Shown here piece by piece: positions 30,109-35,087 of a stretch of 35,087 nt of DNA (its first letter is position 1; each line of letters opens with the position of its first letter). The DNA comes from Candidatus Achromatium palustre (GTDB lineage: Bacteria; Pseudomonadota; Gammaproteobacteria; Chromatiales; Chromatiaceae), in contig LFCU01000092.1 in the NCBI GenBank assembly GCA_001044195.1, positions 1 through 35,087 on the forward strand, written 5' to 3'. The position numbers and the translations under genes are program-made. A model generated the notes under the pieces. That model saw only the letters and a list, made by a program, of their open reading frames with translations, had not been told where the DNA came from and searched no databases.

Positions 30109-31986
30109 TTAATTCTCCAGTATACGGCGTATATTAGCTAATTTAAAATTTTTTGCTAAACTTAATAAAGTCTTGACTTGAGTAGGTGAATAATTTTTGT
30201 CTAATAAATTTTCCAAATATTTAATAATCTCATGCATGGAACCATGTTCTATCATACTTAATAATATTTTTTTATGATTATCTTCTAGTTCTAGTTTAGT
30301 TATTTCAGTTTTTTCTGACTCCTTGCAACTAGTATCCGCATAATCCCAAGTTATAGGCAAATGCTTTTGTAAAGTTTGCAATAATTTTGAGAGTTCAAAA
30401 GGCTTAGTTACGTAATCGCTACATCCTGCTGCTATACTAGTTTGGCGATCCTCCTCAAAAGCACTAGCAGTAATCGCAATAATAACCCGTTCCGAATTGT
30501 CTGAATTATTTAAAATCTTTTTAGTGGCAGTTAAGCCATCCATCTCCGGCATTACAAGATCCATTAGAATGGCATCAAAATTTTGGGAGTTTGTGCAGGC
30601 TACAGCCTCGGTACCGTTGGAAGCTTCAGTAATTATAAACCCAAGTGGTTCTAATAGACCTCGCAATACAGCGCGATTTTCTATAACATCATCTACTACT
30701 AATAGATGTATTTGGGTATCAGTGCCATCACTTCTGCGCACTCCAATCACTGAGGTTACATCATCCATAGTTTGGGATACTGATACGGTTTTTGTCTCCT
30801 GCACTGGTACTTGAAACGTAAAACAACTGCCTTGGACTATGTCAGTTTCTAAAGCAATCTGTCCACCCATACGGTCTATTAGATTACGACTTATGGCTAG
30901 TCCTAAACCAGTACCTTGTTGCTTATATTTATTGGCTCCAGTTTGGACGAAGGGCTGAAATATTTTGGAGTGCATCTCTTGAGGGATGCCAATACCTGTA
31001 TCAAACACTTGAATTATAAGCTGGGGTTTTTGGTATTCAACTGTAAAACGTACCTCTCCTTGCTCGGTAAACTTAACTGCATTGCTTAATAAATTCATAC
31101 ATACTTGACGCAGACGTTTTTCATCGGCATGGATCTCAATAGGTAATGCATTTTTGCTTTCAAAACGAAACTCTAGCCCTTTTTTGGCAGTTTTGATACG
31201 GAAAATATCACTTAATTCGATGAAAAAACGTTCCAAATTAAAGGAGTTAGGAAATAATTCTAGTTGTCCAGCTTCTACTTTAGCTAAATCTAGGATATCG
31301 TTTATCAAGGTTAATAGGTATTCGCCACTGCGCAAAATAGTCTTTACCCCTTGTTGCTGTGTGTCACTTAGAGCACCTTCTTGTTGTAAGATTTGGGCAT
31401 AACCCAATATAGCATTCAAAGGAGTACGTAGTTCATGGCTCATATTGGCTAAAAAAGCACTTTTAGCATAGTTCGCAGACTCAGCTACTAGTTTAGCTTC
31501 CTTAAGAGCCTTTTCTGTAGCCTTGCGTTCGCTGATTTCTAACACTAATTGCGTATTAGTACTTTCCATTAGATCCAATGTGCGCTCTAATTCACGTTTT
31601 TGTTGATACAGATCGATAAAGACCCGCATTTTGGAAAGTAAAATGTTATCGTCAATGGGTTTTTCTAAATAATCAACAGCTCCAGATCCATAGCCAAGTA
31701 TTTTATGGGCATCATCTTTATAAGCAGCAGTTACAAAAATAATTGGGATTTTACTGGTATCGTCATTAGAGCGTAATAATGTGGCTACTTCGTATCCATC
31801 CATCTCTGGCATCTGCACATCAAGTAAAATCAGTGCTAATTCGTGCTCTAGTGCATAAGATAAGGCATCATTACCATTAGATGCTTGAATAACCTCTACC
31901 TTAATTTTACTCAACATTTGCTGTAGAGCAAAAAGGTTGGCAGGTTGATCATCCACAATAAGTACTTTAGGGGCAGGTGGTTTCAT
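30109..31986 (-). CDS. Hybrid sensor histidine kinase: REC-HisKA-HATPase-REC
   Basis: 625 residues. N-terminal receiver (phosphoacceptor Asp56, LDVQMPEMDG; terminal YLEKP), coiled-coil linker (about 125-175), HisKA with SHELRTPLNAILGY (His184), HATPase_c with the N box LLSNAVKFTEQG, DTGIGIP and GTGLGLAIS, a second receiver (Asp476, MDLVMPEMDG; YVTKPF) and a ~60-residue helical tail. No membrane or sensory domain, so its input is probably phosphorylation of the first receiver or protein contact. It is the last gene of a cheR-cheB-kinase operon, 17 bp after cheB. Confidence 0.93.
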   Translation of the reverse strand: MKPPAPKVLIVDDQPANLFALQQMLSKIKVEVIQASNGNDALSYALEHELALILLDVQMPEMDGYEVATLLRSNDDTSKIPIIFVTAAYKDDAHKILGYGSGAVDYLEKPIDDNILLSKMRVFIDLYQQKRELERTLDLMESTNTQLVLEISERKATEKALKEAKLVAESANYAKSAFLANMSHELRTPLNAILGYAQILQQEGALSDTQQQGVKTILRSGEYLLTLINDILDLAKVEAGQLELFPNSFNLERFFIELSDIFRIKTAKKGLEFRFESKNALPIEIHADEKRLRQVCMNLLSNAVKFTEQGEVRFTVEYQKPQLIIQVFDTGIGIPQEMHSKIFQPFVQTGANKYKQQGTGLGLAISRNLIDRMGGQIALETDIVQGSCFTFQVPVQETKTVSVSQTMDDVTSVIGVRRSDGTDTQIHLLVVDDVIENRAVLRGLLEPLGFIITEASNGTEAVACTNSQNFDAILMDLVMPEMDGLTATKKILNNSDNSERVIIAITASAFEEDRQTSIAAGCSDYVTKPFELSKLLQTLQKHLPITWDYADTSCKESEKTEITKLELEDNHKKILLSMIEHGSMHEIIKYLENLLDKNYSPTQVKTLLSLAKNFKLANIRRILEN

Positions 31987-32003
31987 GATAATTCAAAGTG
32001 TAA

Positions 32004-32600
32004 TTATGTATCATAGAGAGTAGCAATCTCTCGCAATGTGTTAGCTATACCAGATAATGGCAATATTCTATCAGCTACACCCATCGCAATAACTGCTTTG
32101 GGCATGATATCAGCTTCAGCAGTTGTTGGATCTTGTACTATGGTTTGACCACCTAATGCTTTAATAGTATGCATTCCTTGCGTACCATCATTATTAGCTC
32201 CAGTTAATAAAATTCCTAATAGATGTTCTCTATAGGCTTCAGCGGCTGTAGTAAATAATACGTCAATAGAAGGACGGACGTAGCAAACATGTTCATCTAC
32301 AGACAATGCAAAATGCTTATCAATCTCAACTAGCAAATGATAATTAGGTGGTGCTATATATACTCGTCCTGGCAAGATGGGTTCTCTTTCTCTAGCCTCT
32401 GTTACTGGTAAACAACATTGATTGGCAAGTAGATGTGGTAATAAATTAGTACCATCTGCTGCAACATGGGCATTTATGATAATTGGTACTGGTAAATTTC
32501 TAGGTAAACCTTGTAATAAAATACGCAAAGCATTTAAGCCGCCTACTGAACAACCTATTACTATAGCTGTAATGGAGTTATATTCAGGTATATTAGACAT
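32004..32600 (-). CDS. CheB-type protein-glutamate methylesterase domain without receiver
   Basis: About 198 residues, only the catalytic domain. The triad is visible: Ser18 in IGCSVGGL, His45 in INAHVAADG and Asp138 in LTGANNDGTQGM, plus VYIAPPNYHLLV. Classical CheB has an N-terminal receiver for activation by CheA; this one lacks it, so control must come from partners, perhaps the adjacent hybrid kinase. I chose ATG 32600; a GTG at 32633 would overlap cheR by 14 nt and add 11 residues of no family similarity, and coupling by that overlap remains possible. Confidence 0.88.
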   Translation of the reverse strand: MSNIPEYNSITAIVIGCSVGGLNALRILLQGLPRNLPVPIIINAHVAADGTNLLPHLLANQCCLPVTEAREREPILPGRVYIAPPNYHLLVEIDKHFALSVDEHVCYVRPSIDVLFTTAAEAYREHLLGILLTGANNDGTQGMHTIKALGGQTIVQDPTTAEADIMPKAVIAMGVADRILPLSGIANTLREIATLYDT

Positions 32601-32619
32601 TTTGTAATGATGCCCAATT

Positions 32620-33483
32620 TTATATGGTCTCACAATTGTTACGAAAAATCATATTTTTAAAGTCTACTATTTTAAATAAATTAGCAGTTTCAATAGCACG
32701 TAAACTTTCATGAGTGCCTAAACATAGATAGCCTTGCCGTGCTAGACTAGTATGAAATAAATTTAATACACGGCGTTGCAAATTAGTATCAAAGTAGATT
32801 AAAACATTACGGCATAACACAAGTTGTACTTCACAGAATACACCATCTGAGACTAAATTGTGATGTGCAAAGACGATATGTTTACGTAAGTCTTGGTTAA
32901 TACGAAAAAATTTTTCATTAGTTATATAATAATCGGAAAATTTACGTTTGCCACCTGCGGCCATATAATTACGTTCATACCTTTTTAGTTGGGCGATAGG
33001 AAATATACCATCTTCCGCCTGATGTAGAGCGATGTCATTGATATCTGTAGCATATATCTGGGTTCTTTTGAGCAATCCCGCTTCTTCTAGTAAAATTGCT
33101 AGAGAATAGACTTCTTCTCCAGTAGAACAACCAGCTTGCCAAATTTGCAATCTATGGTAACTGCATAAATGTGGTAACACTAATTCTCGTAATGCTTTAA
33201 ATACAGACGGGTCTCGAAACATTTCTGTTACTGGTACGGAAAGCCGTGCTATAGTAGCAGTTAGGAAAGTTTCATCATGCAATATACGTGGGATTAGATC
33301 TGCAATATTAGTGTATTCGTAAGCCTTAGCTAATGCTTGGATGCGGCGTTTAATCGATGCTTTGGCATAATGGTGGAAGTCATAACCGTGGCGTTGGTAC
33401 AAAGCCTCCAAAAATAGATTAATTTCTATACATTCGATACGCAATTTGTCCTGTAAATTGCTAGTTGGACATTTTATTTCCAT
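32620..33483 (-). CDS. CheR-type protein-glutamate O-methyltransferase
   Basis: 287 residues. The N-terminal helical domain has YDFHHYAKASIKRRI; the SAM-binding domain has SVPVTEMFRDPSVF, WQAGCSTGEEVYSLAILL (115-132) and CRNVLIYFD. CheR methylates glutamates of chemoreceptors using SAM. No chemoreceptor, CheA or CheW is in the window, so the substrate may be elsewhere or the trio may serve a non-chemotaxis circuit, as in other CheR/CheB-linked hybrid kinases. First gene of the operon; ATG at 33483. Confidence 0.92.
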   Translation of the reverse strand: MEIKCPTSNLQDKLRIECIEINLFLEALYQRHGYDFHHYAKASIKRRIQALAKAYEYTNIADLIPRILHDETFLTATIARLSVPVTEMFRDPSVFKALRELVLPHLCSYHRLQIWQAGCSTGEEVYSLAILLEEAGLLKRTQIYATDINDIALHQAEDGIFPIAQLKRYERNYMAAGGKRKFSDYYITNEKFFRINQDLRKHIVFAHHNLVSDGVFCEVQLVLCRNVLIYFDTNLQRRVLNLFHTSLARQGYLCLGTHESLRAIETANLFKIVDFKNMIFRNNCETI

Positions 33484-33510
33484 ATATTGTATGCCTGTAA
33501 ATTAAGAAAT

Positions 33511-33533
33511 GTAGGGTGTGCACCGCACACCCT
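33511..33533. repeat. agggtgtgc/gcacaccct palindrome
   Basis: Perfect 9-bp arms separated by acc, between the divergent cheR and methyltransferase genes; variant of the gtagggtgcgc family. Confidence 0.7.
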
Positions 33534-33591
33534 GATAGATGGCAGACTTTAAGTATAAAATTATAACTAAAATAACATCAGGTGTTTAAAT

Positions 33592-34437
33592 ATGCTAAAT
33601 GCAAATATTGAAAATGATTGTTGTGAATTATGTGGGCACCGGATCGTGGCTGGATTTGATGAATTACAACATCCCCAATTTGAAAATACGAAAATTGCCA
33701 GATGTTGCGGATTGCAACGCAGTTTACCTTATCCTACAGACAAACAGCTTAAAAATTTTTATGGCACACTCTATAATAGTACTTATAAACGCTCTTTTGC
33801 AGAAGCTATCCCTGACTTTGTACTGCAACGCGCCAAGATTCAACACCAATGGATTAATCAACATGAACAGCGACATAAACTAGATATTGCTGAAGCAGGT
33901 TGCGGTTGGGGAGAATTATTGCTTACTTTCAAAGAACAAGCTAACTCATTACATGCCTTTGAGCTAGATCCAGAAGCTGTTACCTTTATTCAGGATCGTG
34001 CTGCAAAAGAAGGAATAGAAAAATTTGTTACTGTCTCCAATGAAGCATTAGAAAATAGTGGCAGCAGGGCCAAATATGATCTTGTATTATCTTCACACTC
34101 CTTGGAACATATATCTAATCCATTAGCAGTATTGCAACGTTGGCATTCAATGCTTAGGGAAAATGGATTATTGTTCGTTGAAGTGCCACGTGAAGATCCG
34201 GTACCATTAAATTGGGGTGTATCAGCCACACAGCCCTATTTTGCAGGACATTTAACATTCTTTAATCAAAGTTCTTTAGTGTCTATTTTGAAAAAGGCAG
34301 ACTTTAAAATACTTGCTGTAGAATCAGATTTAGGGCCAATGACACCTGTATTAATGCAAGTAGCTTTAGGGCCAACTTATGATGGAGGTGCGCGTTTAAT
34401 CCGAGTATTAGCACAGAAAGCAAAACAGCAGTTATAG
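33592..34437 (+). CDS. Class I SAM-dependent methyltransferase with N-terminal Cys cluster
   Basis: 281 residues. An N-terminal zinc-ribbon-like set, C11-x2-C14 and C38-C39, is followed by a class I methyltransferase core: motif I DIAEAGCGWGELLL, acidic strand-2 end LHAFELDPE, motif IV SSHSLEHISNPLAVLQRWHSML, and a post-motif NGLLFVEVP. The layout is that of methyltransferases acting on nucleotide-sugars or small metabolites (Methyltransf_23/12), often with an N-terminal metal site. Substrate unknown. Divergent from cheR. Start ATG at 33592. Confidence 0.85.
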   Translation: MLNANIENDCCELCGHRIVAGFDELQHPQFENTKIARCCGLQRSLPYPTDKQLKNFYGTLYNSTYKRSFAEAIPDFVLQRAKIQHQWINQHEQRHKLDIAEAGCGWGELLLTFKEQANSLHAFELDPEAVTFIQDRAAKEGIEKFVTVSNEALENSGSRAKYDLVLSSHSLEHISNPLAVLQRWHSMLRENGLLFVEVPREDPVPLNWGVSATQPYFAGHLTFFNQSSLVSILKKADFKILAVESDLGPMTPVLMQVALGPTYDGGARLIRVLAQKAKQQL

Positions 34438-34443
34438 GATACT

Positions 34444-34467
34444 GAAGGGTGGGCATTGCGCACCCTA
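34444..34467. repeat. Degenerate gtagggtgcgc-family palindrome
   Basis: gggtgggcattgcgcaccct just after the methyltransferase stop; imperfect arms. Possible terminator. Confidence 0.5.
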
Positions 34468-34638
34468 CATCTAAATACACTATAAATTTCTCCAAATCAT
34501 GCCAACGTATAAACCCCATCTCAGGTCAGGGTAAACGCATTAAAAATCTTATTAATACAACATTATATGTTACCACACATTAGGTTTTCAGAAATCAAAT
34601 CAGTATGACCACATCAACATTCTCAAATACGCAATACT

Positions 34639-35030
34639 TTAGAATTTAGAACGAAAGTTATCTTCCCAACCAGCCCTTAAACGTTTCATTGGAGTACTAA
34701 GAGTTGTTCCAACTTTTTCGAACAAATTAAGACATACATGTCGTATGCCAGTCATAATAGCTGGCGCATTGCCTTTACGAATACGGCTTGCATCTTCTTT
34801 AAATGCAACATCCATGCGCCAGTGCAGAGAATTTTCAATGCCCCAATGACTCCGTACTGCACCTGCAAAAACATCAGCTTTGGCTGGAATTGAACATAGA
34901 AAAAACGCCGTTCTACAGTTGATTTATCAGCAGTTTCACATGTTCGTTCGGCCATGCCTACGCTTTTTAAGCCTTTCCATGCTTTTTTAGTTTGAGGCAA
35001 TGTGTTTAAATCTTCAGTTATCCAAGGGGG
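34639..35030 (-). pseudogene. Truncated, frameshifted ISAs1-family transposase
   Basis: Only the C-terminal ~130 residues of an ISAs1-type transposase are recognisable: WITEDLNTLPQTKKAWKGLK ... ERTCETADKS in one frame, then, after a shift at a run of six A (34900-34905 on the plus strand), AGAVRSHWGIENSLHWRMDV ... KGNAPAIMTGIRHV ... RAGWEDNFRSKF and a stop at 34639. One extra T on the coding strand would restore the frame. Upstream of a seven-G run (35026-35032) the reading no longer resembles the family and in-frame stops occur, so the 5' part is missing. cagggtaaacgc at 34527 could be the outer end of the element, but this is unproven. Confidence 0.85.
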
Positions 35031-35087
35031 GGACTGGTTCAGTCTGATGTTTGAACATAACATCATAATTATATTACATTATTTTTA

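Overview
The window is about 35 kb of AT-rich chromosomal DNA from a Gram-negative proteobacterium, most likely a gammaproteobacterium. The support is EF-P with its lysine-2,3-aminomutase-like partner EpmB, GcvR, YciB, TrxC, the lptD-surA pair, MsbA and an RpoH with the sigma-32 hallmark 'RpoH box'. Two genes (a Mic60/mitofilin-like protein and a DUF6524-like membrane protein) look more alphaproteobacterial. The many families of short palindromic repeats and ~100-bp miniature elements recall the repeat-laden genomes of large sulfur bacteria (Thiotrichales and relatives), but that placement is inference.

Layout. 1-1.74 kb: divergent epmB and efp (translation through polyproline). 1.97-3.73 kb: a C5-cytosine methyltransferase overlapping a probable restriction enzyme, bracketed by two copies of a 26-bp palindrome. 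3.73-4.11 kb: REP/REPIN-type palindromes. 4.1-6.6 kb: trxC, an unknown gene, gmk, and a membrane-anchored CBS-pair protein. 6.67-7.07 kb: a 399-bp non-coding element with 29-bp terminal inverted repeats. 7.25-9.13 kb: trmO followed by the most striking gene of the window, a 460-residue fusion of an N-terminal glutamine amidohydrolase (NTAQ1, WDYHV family) to an Aat/ATEL-like aminoacyl-tRNA-protein transferase. 9.2-10.5 kb: rpoH with a near-consensus sigma-70 promoter, and tRNA-Ala(CGC). 10.7-15.9 kb: an Lpp/OprI-like alanine-zipper lipoprotein, a periplasmic parvulin, YciB, an unknown protein with a microsatellite-encoded stretch, the Mic60-like protein and a DUF6524-like protein, all on the minus strand.

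16.3-19.0 kb: two tandem near-duplicate NitT/TauT-type ABC ATPases and a membrane-anchored substrate-binding protein, with no permease. 19.3-22.1 kb: a secreted peptidoglycan-binding plus SUMF1-fold protein, a free-standing CZB zinc-sensor domain and a DOMON-like protein. 22.1-25.9 kb: lptD-surA (outer-membrane biogenesis). 26-28.7 kb: gcvR, two miniature elements, msbA. 28.8-30 kb: an unknown secreted protein and a DUF302 protein. 30.1-33.5 kb: a cheR-cheB-hybrid histidine kinase operon without a receptor. 33.6-34.4 kb: a SAM methyltransferase. 34.6 kb to the end: a truncated, frameshifted ISAs1-type transposase.

Functional themes. Envelope biogenesis recurs (LptD, SurA, MsbA, Lpp-like, parvulin, YciB, Mic60-like). 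So does protein fate control: EF-P, RpoH, and the NTAQ1-transferase fusion, which would convert an N-terminal Gln to Glu and then cap it with a primary destabilizing residue, i.e. a whole branch of the N-degron pathway on one polypeptide. That fusion is the best candidate here for an undescribed system.
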